Source: Metabacillus crassostreae (GTDB lineage Bacteria; Bacillota; Bacilli; Bacillales; Bacillaceae). Taken from it: a stretch of DNA of 64,000 nt. The notes under the pieces are model-generated. The model saw only the letters and a list, made by a program, of their open reading frames with translations. It did no database searches and had not been told where the DNA came from. The position numbers and the translations under genes are program-made. The stretch spans positions 124,001 to 188,000 of the forward strand of contig NZ_JAFBDU010000004.1 in assembly GCF_016908395.1 (NCBI RefSeq). Direction: 5' to 3'. Positions 35,187 through 44,257 of the stretch are shown piece after piece. The number at the start of each line of letters is the position of its first letter. Positions within the stretch are counted from its first letter, which is position 1.

Positions 35187-36680
35187 ATGATTAATGTCGT
35201 TTGGTTTAAGCGAGATTTACGCATTCATGACCATCGTCCATTATTTGAAGCAAGTAAGTTAGGTGAAGTACTTCCTATTTATATAGTGGAGCCGTCTTTT
35301 TGGGAAAAGGAAGATATGTCACTACGTCACTATCAGTTTGTTCAAGAGAGCTTAGTAGAGCTTTCTCGTGAGTTAAGTGATGTAGGAGGTAAGCTTTTTG
35401 TTGCGATTGCTGAAATGGAGGATGTTTTAGATTCTATATATGAGACATTAGGTGACTTTCGGTTGCTTGCTCATGAAGAACACGGTACATCTGTCACATT
35501 GTTTAGAGATAATCAGATTCGCCAATGGATGAGTAAACGAGGGTTATCTTTTCTAGAATACCAGAATTTTGGTGTTGAACGTGGACCTCAACCAAGAAGC
35601 AGTTTTCAAAAAAACTGGGAGTCATTTATAGCACAAGGATTGGTTCCTACTCCAAGACAATTAATGATACCAGAAGAGATACCAGAAATTTTATCAAATT
35701 CAGTTGAGAAGCTAGCTAAATATCATATACAAGGTGAGCCTATTCGCTTTGGGCAGCAAGGTGGAGAATCCAAGGCACTTGAAACATTAGAGAGCTTCCT
35801 AGAAAATCGCCATAAAAATTATAATAGTAATCTTTCAAAGCCATTACAGTCAACCGCATCTTGTAGTCGATTATCACCGTATCTTGCTTGGGGGAATATT
35901 TCGCTTCGGTATGTAGTTACTAAAACAAGAGAAGCAATGGAACAAAATATAGATAGTAAAAAGCAGCTAGAGACTTTTTTGAGCAACCTACAATTACATT
36001 GTCAGCTTGTTCAAAAAATAGAAAATGAACCTGACATCATGACAAAGTCTATCAAAGATGAATATGATCACATTCGGCAAAATTGGGATGAAGAGGCTTT
36101 CCAACGTTGGTATAAGGGCAATACGGGAATTCCTTTAGTGGATGCAGCAATGAGATGTTTACATAAAACGGGCTGGATAAATTATAGATCAAGAGCAATG
36201 GTTGTTTCATTTGCATGTAATACGCTACTTCTTGATTGGAGACGTCCAGCTATTGCTTTAGCACAGCTGTTTTTAGATTATGAGCCGGGAATTCATTACA
36301 ATCAAATTCAAATGCAGGTGGGAACAACTGGTACACAAGCTATTAAATTTCTTAATCCAGTTAAAATCGGTAAGGACGAAGATCCAGAGGGTGCTTTTGT
36401 GCGAAGGTATGTAACTGAATTAGCGAATATTCCAGAAAAATATATTCATGAGCCATGGATGTATCCAGGGTTTTATTCATTGAACTATGCTACACCTATC
36501 GTTGATATCCAAAAAGCTAATAAAAAAGCACGTGAAGTATTGAATTCTATGAAGAAAAATGTTGAAACAAATAAACTTTTAGAAAATCAGAAAAAATCAT
36601 CTTGTAATCAAAATGAACAATCTTCAAATAATCAAAAGTCTAATGATCGTGAATTTGAACAGTTAAGATTTGATCTATAG
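35187..36680 (+). CDS. Cryptochrome/photolyase family flavoprotein
   Basis: The 497-residue protein has the N-terminal antenna-domain start VVWFKRDLRIHDHRPL and the C-terminal FAD domain (SCSRLSPYLAWGNISLRYV, WYKGNTGIPLVDAAMRCLHKTGWINYRSRAMVVSF). Homologues repair pyrimidine dimers with blue light. In this branch the stretch equivalent to E. coli WQW around Trp382 reads HYNQIQMQVG, so the canonical electron-relay tryptophan is missing at that place. The last about 40 residues are a Lys/Asn/Gln-rich disordered tail. It heads a tight cluster with DUF429, P450 and a renalase-like flavoprotein. Dimer repair is likely but a 6-4 or signalling role cannot be excluded. Confidence 0.9.
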   Translation: MINVVWFKRDLRIHDHRPLFEASKLGEVLPIYIVEPSFWEKEDMSLRHYQFVQESLVELSRELSDVGGKLFVAIAEMEDVLDSIYETLGDFRLLAHEEHGTSVTLFRDNQIRQWMSKRGLSFLEYQNFGVERGPQPRSSFQKNWESFIAQGLVPTPRQLMIPEEIPEILSNSVEKLAKYHIQGEPIRFGQQGGESKALETLESFLENRHKNYNSNLSKPLQSTASCSRLSPYLAWGNISLRYVVTKTREAMEQNIDSKKQLETFLSNLQLHCQLVQKIENEPDIMTKSIKDEYDHIRQNWDEEAFQRWYKGNTGIPLVDAAMRCLHKTGWINYRSRAMVVSFACNTLLLDWRRPAIALAQLFLDYEPGIHYNQIQMQVGTTGTQAIKFLNPVKIGKDEDPEGAFVRRYVTELANIPEKYIHEPWMYPGFYSLNYATPIVDIQKANKKAREVLNSMKKNVETNKLLENQKKSSCNQNEQSSNNQKSNDREFEQLRFDL

Positions 36681-36703
36681 TAATTCAGGAGGATATTCAT
36701 ATA

Positions 36704-37363
36704 TTGAAAATAATTGGAATTGATCTGTCAGGACCAGCTAATCATAAAGATACTGTTCTAACAGTATTTAAACAAAATCAATCTGAGCTGATTTTTGAAG
36801 GCATGATGAAACATGGTAGTGATCATGATGTTATTTCAGCTATTTTTGAAGCCTCGTTAGAAGATGATGTTGTGATTGGCATAGATGCACCGCTTTCCTA
36901 TCAAGATGGTGGAGGAGATCGACCGCAGGATAAAAGTATTCGTCAATTTATAAAAAGCTATGGACTATCTGGTAGCTCAATAATGCCACCAACCTTAACA
37001 AAAATGGTTTATTTAACTCTTCGTGGTATTTCACTCACACGGAGAATACAATCAATGAAATCTGAAAATAGTATCCGAATTGTTGAAGTACATCCTGGTG
37101 CAGCGATTGGTACACGTATTGAATCTACAAAAATACAACATGCTCTTTTATATAAAAAAGAACTTCAATCTCGAAAAGTCATTTTCGAATGGCTACGAAC
37201 AAAGAAGTTGGTAAACCTGCCTGATCAATTGGTTGATACCTCACATGAAATTGATGCGTGTGCTGCAGCTTTAGTAGCATGGCACTGGATAGATGAAACA
37301 AAACAACCAACATGGTGTTGGTCAGAAACATCAGAAGAACATCCATATGAATTTTGTTGTTAA
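36704..37363 (+). CDS. DUF429 protein (predicted RNase H-fold nuclease)
   Basis: The 219-residue protein has IIGIDLSGPANHKDTVLTVF at its start, VVIGIDAPLSYQDGGG, and RIVEVHPGAAIGT with a C-terminal DTSHEIDACAAALVAWHW. The spaced acidic residues fit the RNase H-like fold proposed for DUF429, but activity is not established. TTG start at 36704 with AGGAGG 11 bases upstream. It lies 23 bp after the photolyase-like gene and 57 bp before the P450. Confidence 0.85.
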   Translation: MKIIGIDLSGPANHKDTVLTVFKQNQSELIFEGMMKHGSDHDVISAIFEASLEDDVVIGIDAPLSYQDGGGDRPQDKSIRQFIKSYGLSGSSIMPPTLTKMVYLTLRGISLTRRIQSMKSENSIRIVEVHPGAAIGTRIESTKIQHALLYKKELQSRKVIFEWLRTKKLVNLPDQLVDTSHEIDACAAALVAWHWIDETKQPTWCWSETSEEHPYEFCC

Positions 37364-37420
37364 TCAATCATGATAGTTTGAAAAATCTGTATCGAAACTC
37401 TATATGTCAGGAGAATGTTC

Positions 37421-38737
37421 ATGAGTAGAGTAAAAGATGTAACAACCTCAAGGATGCAAAATTATTTAGATTTTAGGAATGATCCTCTCGCTTTTTTTAT
37501 GAAGATGCGAAATGGTGGTGAAGTTGTTTCATTACGCACAGGTTTACAGCCTTCCTTTATCGTGAATTCACCAGATTTTGTGAGAGAAATTCTTGTTACA
37601 AAGGATGCTTCTTTTAAAAAGGGTCGAACTGATAAAGTGTTAAGAAGAACAATACATAATGGACTACTTACTGCAGAAAAACATGATCATAAGAGACAGA
37701 AAAGCTATTATCAACCGATTTTTTATAAAGAAAGACTGAATAGCTATGCAAAAACAATTGTTGAAGAAACCAAGAGTCTTGTAACCTCATTAAAGGATGT
37801 TGAATACTGCAAATTAAATGATGAAATGATGCAGTTAACTTTAGCGATTATTGCGAAGGTGATGTTTGCCACAAATGTAGAGGAAAATAAGAAACAGCTT
37901 GCAGAAGCTGTTAGTGACACAATTGAGCAAACTGCACAAACATTGTTTACCCCAATTATTTTACCATTAGCACTTCCGACAAAAGGAAATAAGATTCATA
38001 AGAAGGCAATAAACAAGCTAGAGGATATGATTTATAGCATATTACATGATGCAAAGCAGCATCCTGATCAATACAAGATGACAATGGTGGGAATGCTTTT
38101 AGATACACAAGATGATACAGGCTCTGCTATTGATGATGAGGAAATTCGTGACCAGATGATGACAATGCTACTTGCAGGACATGAAACATCAGCCAACTTA
38201 TTAACATGGATTTTCTATGGACTGAATCAAAATCCAGATGTAGAACAAAAACTTTACGAAGAAATTGAGATGATCGATTTAGAACAATCACCGTTTGAGC
38301 TATATAATAAGCTTCACTATACACAGCTTGTTATTAAAGAAGCGCTACGAATGTATCCTCCAGCATGGCTTATTTATAGAGAATCTGAAGAAGAAGTGGA
38401 GCTATTAGGTGAGACGTTTAAAGCGGGTAGTACATTTATGATTTGTTCGTATGCCATTCATCGCAATGAAGAAGTTTTCCCAGAGCCTGAAAAGTTTATA
38501 CCAGAGAGGTTCGCTGATCAAAAAGGAGAAGATGTTCCTAAATTTGCATATCTTCCTTTTGGTGGTGGCTCTAGAAGCTGTATTGGCTCTAGATTTGCAA
38601 TAATGGAAACAACCCTTATTTTAGCAATATTAGTAAAAAGATATAAATTCAAGGTTGAACAAGAAACGGTGACTCCAGATCCATTGGTTTCTCTGAGGAT
38701 AAAAGAGGGATTAAAGGTGAAGGTGGAAAAACGTTAG
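37421..38737 (+). CDS. Cytochrome P450
   Basis: The 438-residue soluble P450 has the oxygen-binding I helix LLAGHETSANLL, the ExxR motif (KEALRMYP), and the heme-thiolate loop FGGGSRSCIGSRFA with Cys387 as iron ligand. ATG 37421 is preferred over 37415 because of its spacing from AGGAG. No ferredoxin or reductase gene lies next to it, so electrons must come from elsewhere. The substrate is unknown; the adjacent flavin oxidoreductase and photolyase-like gene hint at pigment or lipid modification. Confidence 0.95.
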   Translation: MSRVKDVTTSRMQNYLDFRNDPLAFFMKMRNGGEVVSLRTGLQPSFIVNSPDFVREILVTKDASFKKGRTDKVLRRTIHNGLLTAEKHDHKRQKSYYQPIFYKERLNSYAKTIVEETKSLVTSLKDVEYCKLNDEMMQLTLAIIAKVMFATNVEENKKQLAEAVSDTIEQTAQTLFTPIILPLALPTKGNKIHKKAINKLEDMIYSILHDAKQHPDQYKMTMVGMLLDTQDDTGSAIDDEEIRDQMMTMLLAGHETSANLLTWIFYGLNQNPDVEQKLYEEIEMIDLEQSPFELYNKLHYTQLVIKEALRMYPPAWLIYRESEEEVELLGETFKAGSTFMICSYAIHRNEEVFPEPEKFIPERFADQKGEDVPKFAYLPFGGGSRSCIGSRFAIMETTLILAILVKRYKFKVEQETVTPDPLVSLRIKEGLKVKVEKR

Positions 38738-38812
38738 TAAGTGAGTGGCTTGTGCTTAAGTCACTCTACCTTATCAAAAGATATCCCAATAATTGATTGG
38801 TTGGTGTTTATA

Positions 38813-39787
38813 GTGAAAAAGCCTGTTGTTGTGATCGGAGCTGGAATATCAGGTATTATGGCAGCTTCAATAGTAAAGGAAAATGGAATCGATAACCTCG
38901 TTGTTTTAGATAAGAGTAGAAGTGTTGGCGGAAGAATGGCCACTCGTAGAATTGATAACGGAAAAGTAGACCATGGGGCACAGTTTTTGACAGTAAGAAC
39001 GGAGATTTTTAAATCTTATGTTGAAAAGTGGGAAAATCAGAATTTAGTTAGTACGTGGTTTGGTGATCCTTATCCAAGATATAAAGGCAATGAAGGTATG
39101 AATAGTATTGTAAAAAAATTAGCAGAACAGCTTCCGGTACAGCTAAATACAAAAGTAGTAAGTATTCAGCAGGAGAAAGACAATTATCTTTTGCTAACAG
39201 ATAACGGAGAAAAGATAGAAGCTCAAGGGGTTATTTTGACTGCCCCTGCTCCACAATCACTTGATATGATTCAGCACTTAGAAATTGGAGACTATGAAAA
39301 ACAACAGTTAGAAGCTATTCATTTTAATCCATGCTTTGTTTTACTTATCACTTTAAATCAATCTTCAAAGCTACCAGAATCAGGATATATGATTGATGAG
39401 CTTCCAGATGGAATTGAACGCATTGTTGATCATCAGAAAAAAGGGATTTCTTCGTTACCAACAGTTTGTGTCTACTCAACAGGAGAATGGGCGAAGAAGC
39501 ATTATGAATTAACCGAAGAAGAAGTTCGCAAAACATTACTTGAAAAAACGAAAGGGATTATAAGTGATGAGCATATTATAGACATTCAGCTTAAAAGATG
39601 GAGATATTCAGAGGCAATCTCCACAGTTTCTGAGCCTTTCTTAGACTTGAAGCTAGAAAAGCCATTTTTAGTTGCAGGTGATGCTTTTTTAAGGAAAGAT
39701 GACCCTTCAGGACGAACAAGAATTGAAAGTGCTTTTCTCTCTGGAGTAACGGCAGGACAGGAAATGGTCCATAGATTAAAAGAATGA
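38813..39787 (+). CDS. Renalase-like NAD/FAD-dependent oxidoreductase (COG3380)
   Basis: The approximately 324-residue flavoprotein begins with an FAD-binding Rossmann motif (VVVIGAGISGIMAASIV), then VLDKSRSVGGRMATRR and VDHGAQFLTVR, typical of COG3380/renalase-like proteins, and ends with the second FAD contact (FLVAGDAFLRKDDPSGRTRIESAFLSGVTAG). The GTG at 38813 puts the nucleotide fold at the N-terminus. A longer frame from GTG 38741 has an extra 24 residues of little similarity to anything. In other bacteria this family is often next to photolyase genes, as here. Confidence 0.87.
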   Translation: MKKPVVVIGAGISGIMAASIVKENGIDNLVVLDKSRSVGGRMATRRIDNGKVDHGAQFLTVRTEIFKSYVEKWENQNLVSTWFGDPYPRYKGNEGMNSIVKKLAEQLPVQLNTKVVSIQQEKDNYLLLTDNGEKIEAQGVILTAPAPQSLDMIQHLEIGDYEKQQLEAIHFNPCFVLLITLNQSSKLPESGYMIDELPDGIERIVDHQKKGISSLPTVCVYSTGEWAKKHYELTEEEVRKTLLEKTKGIISDEHIIDIQLKRWRYSEAISTVSEPFLDLKLEKPFLVAGDAFLRKDDPSGRTRIESAFLSGVTAGQEMVHRLKE

Positions 39788-39798
39788 TGAAGTAAAGC

Positions 39799-39831
39799 GG
39801 AAAGAAAGACAGAAAGTACACCTTTCTTTCC
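39799..39831. terminator. Terminator hairpin between convergent genes
   Basis: GGAAAGAAAG and CTTTCTTTCC form a 10-bp stem with a 13-base loop between the renalase-like and ypiB-like genes. Confidence 0.65.
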
Positions 39832-39837
39832 AAGGTT

Positions 39838-40356
39838 TTATTGAATTTCTTTTAGCTTGGTCACAAGCTGTTTAAAGAGTTCCTCGTCTCGATCATCTAA
39901 AGCTTTATTGATTCGACTTTTTAACAATGCAATTTCTACTACTTTATCTGTTGCTTTTGCATCTTTTTCAGATTGTTCATATTGTTTAATAGCTTGAATT
40001 CTTGTTGGTTCAATAAGCTGTGTATAACGAAAATCGGATTGTTTTCCAAAATAGTTAAGAACAAGATATATTTTTTCAGTTGGAGAGCTCATTAACGTAC
40101 CAAAGGCTCTAGATACATCTTCTGTTTTCATATTGTTATAATTAAAAAGAAATCCAGCTTCATCTGAATTTACGCTTGAAATCATGATGCTTCGTTCATG
40201 TCGGTGAATCGTATCTGAGAAGGAAAGATTCGTGAGGATGTGATTGTTTTTTTGTATAAATTGAAGCAGTCTTCGTGCTTCTGGATTTTTTAGCTGATGA
40301 TGCTGTAAAAACCAATTAAGAAAGTCACTTTTTTTAGACGTTGATACCCAGTTCAT
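39838..40356 (-). CDS. ypiB: YpiB-like protein (UPF0302 with C-terminal IDEAL domain)
   Basis: The 172-residue protein starts with KKSDFLNWFLQHHQLKNPEARRLLQF, matching B. subtilis YpiB (UPF0302), and ends with INKALDDRDEELFKQLVTKL, the short IDEAL domain. The middle (SIMISSVNSDEAGFLFNYNNMKTEDVSRAFGTL) also follows the family. The role is not established. It is away from the usual ypiA/qcr neighbourhood, so it may be a paralogue. A GGGTGA is the only weak RBS near the ATG. Confidence 0.78.
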   Translation of the reverse strand: MNWVSTSKKSDFLNWFLQHHQLKNPEARRLLQFIQKNNHILTNLSFSDTIHRHERSIMISSVNSDEAGFLFNYNNMKTEDVSRAFGTLMSSPTEKIYLVLNYFGKQSDFRYTQLIEPTRIQAIKQYEQSEKDAKATDKVVEIALLKSRINKALDDRDEELFKQLVTKLKEIQ

Positions 40357-40537
40357 GGTTCATGATCACCCATCCTCTCTAGTTCATCTTATATTTATCA
40401 TATCATGTTCATAGGGAGTAGTAATGTGTTTCGTTTAGAAAGATTGTTACATTAGCTTGGTTAGTTTTGTTACTTTAGGTAATTATGAAAAGAAATTATT
40501 TTAGCAGTATTAATTGCTTTTATACAGGAGTATATAG

Positions 40538-41155
40538 ATGATAGAGAGAGATTATGATAAATTGCTAAGCATTAGAACAGAAGAGGACTATAAAGGGTTT
40601 GTTCAATCTGTCCATTATAACCGTTATGAGCCAACACCATATGAGGGGTTAACATACTTATTTCAATTTTATGAATTAAAAAGTAGTGATAAAGTAGTAG
40701 ATTTTGGATCAGGTAAAGGGAGGTTGGCATTTTTCATTCATTATTTATTTGGTGTAACTGTAGTAGGGATAGAAATGAATGAAGGGCTATATGAAGATGC
40801 CATTGAAAACCTTGTTTCTTATTCAAAGAGTACGAGTAAACCAATTGATAATATTGATTTTAAAAACTGCTTAGCTGAGAAATATGAAATTAGGGCTTTA
40901 GAAAACCGATTTTATTTCTTTAATCCTTTCTCAATCCAAATTTTTATTAAGGTTGTTAACAATATTGTTAAATCCTTAGAAAAGTTCGATCGAGACATAG
41001 AGCTAGTATTATATTATGTGTCTGAAGACTATATCTATTATTTAGAAAATCATTCATTAATAAAGCTGAAACAAGAAATACCTATTCCGAATCTGTTTGA
41101 GAAAAATCAACATGAACGTTTTTTAATATACCGTATTTCTCTTGATGGGGAATAG
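40538..41155 (+). CDS. SAM-dependent class I methyltransferase
   Basis: The 205-residue protein has motif I VVDFGSGKGRLAFFIHYLFG and the acidic motif VVGIEMNEGLYEDAIEN that binds the SAM ribose, followed by a post-motif region (FYFFNPFSIQIFIKVVNNI). The N-terminal HYNRYEPTPYEGLTYLF is probably a substrate lid. AGGAG precedes ATG by eight bases. Single gene with its own terminator; the methyl acceptor is unknown. Confidence 0.87.
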   Translation: MIERDYDKLLSIRTEEDYKGFVQSVHYNRYEPTPYEGLTYLFQFYELKSSDKVVDFGSGKGRLAFFIHYLFGVTVVGIEMNEGLYEDAIENLVSYSKSTSKPIDNIDFKNCLAEKYEIRALENRFYFFNPFSIQIFIKVVNNIVKSLEKFDRDIELVLYYVSEDYIYYLENHSLIKLKQEIPIPNLFEKNQHERFLIYRISLDGE

Positions 41156-41165
41156 TAGAAAAAGA

Positions 41166-41195
41166 GCATCTGCGAAATTCGTAGATGTTTTTTTG
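41166..41195 (+). terminator. Rho-independent terminator after the methyltransferase
   Basis: CATCTGCGAA pairs with TTCGTAGATG (with one G-T pair) and is followed by seven T's. Confidence 0.85.
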
Positions 41196-41203
41196 TGACA
41201 AAA

Positions 41204-41230
41204 TTCGGGGAGTGACAGGCACCGCCCGAA
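41204..41230. repeat. Short GGAGTGACAGGCACC-type repeat
   Basis: TTCGGG ... CCCGAA arms flank GGAGTGACAGGCACCG. This GTGACAGGCAC block is a short dispersed repeat type of Bacillaceae (recalled, not searched), different from the GGGGTCAGTCCC type at 6.7 kb. Confidence 0.5.
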
Positions 41231-41324
41231 AAAAAGATCACTAAAAATGCAGTTTGCTGTACATACTATTCCATATACTGGTTTTACAGTTAAAAATATG
41301 TCTGTTGGGATGGAAGTTGAGATT

Positions 41325-41552
41325 ATGAGAACAATTATGTTTTTAGTCGTCTTTTTATTTCTGATACTGTTAATTGCCCAAGTGGATGCAGTTATATATA
41401 AGAGCTATCTTTTTGTTGAACTTAAGCGAATAACAAGGCTTCAGCCAGGAACGAATCTTTGGATGGTCTATCTTTTTCTATGTATTGGATTTTTGTTTAG
41501 CATCTGGATTGGTATAAAAGAAAAGCTAGATAAAATTAGGAAACGATCTTAA
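41325..41552 (+). CDS. Putative germination receptor D subunit (two-helix membrane protein)
   Basis: The approximately 75-residue protein has a first membrane helix (TIMFLVVFLFLILLIAQV), a short loop (LKRITRLQPGTNLW) and a second helix (VYLFLCIGFLFSIWIGI) before a basic tail. Size and topology fit the small D subunits found with some GerA-type receptors (GerKD, GerUD). Its stop codon directly precedes the ATG of the B subunit, so it is part of the operon. The start is uncertain: ATG 41325 and 41310 are both possible and the frame is open to 41247. Confidence 0.6.
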   Translation: MRTIMFLVVFLFLILLIAQVDAVIYKSYLFVELKRITRLQPGTNLWMVYLFLCIGFLFSIWIGIKEKLDKIRKRS

Positions 41553-42671
41553 ATGAAGAAGCTTGTCGAACAGATTTCGCTTTGGCAATTATATATTATT
41601 ATCATTTGCTTTCAAATTGGTAGTGCTGCTTTAGTTGGAATTGGAAATGATGCAAAGCAGGATGCTTGGATTGCAGTGATCACCGCAACAATATTGGGTA
41701 TAGCTATTGTTCTTTTCTATATATTCTTTTTATCAAAGCTTCCTGATAAAAACCTTTTTGAGATATTTGTATTTTGCTTTGGGAAATGGGTTGGGAAATC
41801 CATTACTTTTATATATGTGGTCTACTTTTTTTACATTGCAGCAAGAGTGTTAAGAGATTTTTGTGAGCTGCTTGTTTCATCCATTTTTGAATATACACCT
41901 ATTGAAGTGATAGCTATTACAATGATGTTTATTGTGATTTATATGCTACAGCATGGTTTAGAGGTATTAGGAAGAACGAGTGAGATATTCTTCCCTTATG
42001 TGATTACCTTTATAGTAACGATAGGAATTGCTATCTTCTTATCAGGAGGCATTGAATTTAAAAATCTCCAGCCCATTTTATCTGAAGGTTTTGGTCCGAT
42101 CCTGAAGGCAGTTTTTCCTGGGTTACTGACCTTCCCTTTTGGTGAAATTATTGCTTTTACAATTATTATCCCCTATGTCGGTAATGTGAAAAAGGTAGGA
42201 AAGGTAGCTTCAGCTGCTGTATTTACTAGTGGTTTTTTATTAACGTATGGAGCACTTGTACAAATTACGACACTAGGAGCAACTCTGAAGGAAAGAGCGA
42301 ATTTCCCTTTACTTAGTGCGTCAAGAGAAATCTCTCTGCTTAATTTTATAGAGAGAGTTGATTTAGTTATTGTATTCTTTGTTATGTTTGGAATTATTGT
42401 TAAGGTTACTGTTTTCTTTTATGGAGGTCTTAAAGGGCTTGAGTTAATTACTAATAAACCATATCGAACGATGACACTTCCAATGGGAACCATTATTGCA
42501 TTTTTAGCTGTTATTATAAGTGATAACTTTGTTGAGCATATAGAGGAAGGTCTTATTTTTGTTCCTTTCTATTTACATCTGCCTTTTCAATTTGTTATAC
42601 CTCTTCTTATTTTACCAATTCTCTTGTGGAAGACGAGGAAAAAGAAGCAGAAAAAGGAGACATCTCTTTGA
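41553..42671 (+). CDS. Spore germination receptor B subunit (GerAB-type permease-like)
   Basis: The 372-residue membrane protein of about ten helices belongs to the spore endospore-permease family: ISLWQLYIIIICFQIGSAALVGIG at the start, YAGR-like KSITFIYVVYFFYIAARVLRDF, and LPMGTIIAF near the end. B subunits bind the nutrient germinant (amino acid or sugar) in the spore inner membrane. It is encoded immediately after the D candidate and overlaps the A-subunit start by 4 bases. Confidence 0.93.
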   Translation: MKKLVEQISLWQLYIIIICFQIGSAALVGIGNDAKQDAWIAVITATILGIAIVLFYIFFLSKLPDKNLFEIFVFCFGKWVGKSITFIYVVYFFYIAARVLRDFCELLVSSIFEYTPIEVIAITMMFIVIYMLQHGLEVLGRTSEIFFPYVITFIVTIGIAIFLSGGIEFKNLQPILSEGFGPILKAVFPGLLTFPFGEIIAFTIIIPYVGNVKKVGKVASAAVFTSGFLLTYGALVQITTLGATLKERANFPLLSASREISLLNFIERVDLVIVFFVMFGIIVKVTVFFYGGLKGLELITNKPYRTMTLPMGTIIAFLAVIISDNFVEHIEEGLIFVPFYLHLPFQFVIPLLILPILLWKTRKKKQKKETSL

Positions 42672-44257
42672 GCATACTTACTGATTTATTTTATCGGAGA
42701 AAAAGTAAGAAAAGTGGAAATAAAACAGATAAAGAGCTTTTTGATCGTGCTGAGGTGCCTAAGAAATATTATCAAAGCTTAGATAAAAACTCAAAATGTC
42801 TAGAAGAACTATTTAATGATAGCTCGGATTTTGAGAAAATTGAAGTGAAAATAGGTAATAAAAACGGCTGTGTGTTTTACTTAGGAACGATGCTTAATAA
42901 AAATGACCTCAATCTTCAAGTGCTAGATTCTTTAAGGCAGGCTTTTAAAGAGAAAGATTTTAAAGATATTGAGGAAGTTAGAGAAGCGTATTTTCCTGTC
43001 ATTTCCTATAAATATGCTAAAACACTTCATGAGATTGTTTGGCAAATTTTAAATGGCTACGCTGTTTTAATTGTGGATCAACATGATAAAGCAATAGCTT
43101 TAGAAGTCGGTGGAGGAGATAAACGTTCGATAGAAGAGCCAAGTACACAGACGATTATCCGTGGACCAAAAGATGGTTTTATAGAAAGTATCGATACAAA
43201 TATAGGCTTAGTTCGAAGCCGAATAAAAAATCCACAGTTAGTTTTTGAAGACTTTTATATTGGGCGTGATTCAAATACAAAATTGTCTATTGGATACTTA
43301 AAAAATGTTGTTAACCAAGATATTCTGGATGAACTGAAGAAACGATTAAAAAAAATCAACACTTCAGCTGTATTAGATACTGGAAATATTGAGGAGTTTA
43401 TAACTGATCAGTATTTTACTCCATTTCCACTTATATACAATACTGAAAGACCTGATAGTGTTAGTGCGAATATATTAGATGGGAAAATTGCGATTTTTCT
43501 AGATGGCACACCTTTTGTTTTAATTGCACCTACAGTTTTCACTGACTTTTTCCAGTCAGCTGAAGATTATTATCAGCCTTATTTTATGACTAGTTTTATA
43601 AGAATAATTAGATATATATCCTTTATGATTACACTTGTATTGCCATCACTATATGTAGCTCTCACAACATATCATCATGAACTGTTACCAACACAGCTTT
43701 TGATAAGTGTTCAGTCACAAAGAGAAGGTGTACCATTTCCAGCTGTTATAGAAATTTTAGTGATGGAATTAACATTTGAGGTATTACGAGAAGCTGGGGT
43801 AAGGATGCCAAGGGTTGTTGGGCAGACATTATCTATAGTTGGTGCACTTGTTATCGGACAGGCTGCTGTTGAAGCAGGTTTAGTTTCAAATGTACTAGTT
43901 ATTATTGTTGCTTTTTCAGCGATTGCTAGCTTTGTATCACCTATTTATAATTTTGCGATTGCTGCAAGGTTAATTCGATTTTTATTGATATTAGTTGCTG
44001 CTATGTTTGGCTTATATGGGGTGCTTTGGGTACTCATAATGATGGTTATCCATCTTGTGAGCTTACGATCTTTTGGGATACCATATTTAACTCCTGTTGC
44101 TCCGTTTAAAGTTGGTGATCAAACAGACATTTTTGTGCGCTTTCCTATTTGGGCTGATAATAAACGACCCTCTTATTTGATGACAAAAGCTCCTGTTAAA
44201 AATGAGGAAAGTAAGCCACCATCTCCTCCAAAACAAGACTCTGGGGAGGAAAGTTAA
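42668..44257 (+). CDS. Spore germination receptor A subunit (GerAA-type)
   Basis: A subunits form the oligomeric ion channel of the germinosome. The approximately 529-residue protein has an N-terminal cytosolic domain (with EEPSTQTIIRGPKDGFIESIDTNIGLVRSRI, the GerA family landmark) and a membrane domain from about residue 310 (LPSLYVALTTYHHELLPTQLLISVQSQREGVPFPAVIEILVMELTFEVLREAGVRMP). A Pro/Ser/Lys-rich C-terminal tail follows. TTG at 42668 is preferred: AAAAGGAG lies eight bases upstream and it overlaps the previous stop, while an upstream frame opening at 42626 lies deep inside the B gene. Confidence 0.94.
   Translation: MSILTDLFYRRKSKKSGNKTDKELFDRAEVPKKYYQSLDKNSKCLEELFNDSSDFEKIEVKIGNKNGCVFYLGTMLNKNDLNLQVLDSLRQAFKEKDFKDIEEVREAYFPVISYKYAKTLHEIVWQILNGYAVLIVDQHDKAIALEVGGGDKRSIEEPSTQTIIRGPKDGFIESIDTNIGLVRSRIKNPQLVFEDFYIGRDSNTKLSIGYLKNVVNQDILDELKKRLKKINTSAVLDTGNIEEFITDQYFTPFPLIYNTERPDSVSANILDGKIAIFLDGTPFVLIAPTVFTDFFQSAEDYYQPYFMTSFIRIIRYISFMITLVLPSLYVALTTYHHELLPTQLLISVQSQREGVPFPAVIEILVMELTFEVLREAGVRMPRVVGQTLSIVGALVIGQAAVEAGLVSNVLVIIVAFSAIASFVSPIYNFAIAARLIRFLLILVAAMFGLYGVLWVLIMMVIHLVSLRSFGIPYLTPVAPFKVGDQTDIFVRFPIWADNKRPSYLMTKAPVKNEESKPPSPPKQDSGEES

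Noticed and set aside
41262-41268. SigG promoter for the ger operon
   Set aside because: CATACTA matches a SigG -10 box, but no acceptable -35 element was found at the right distance.
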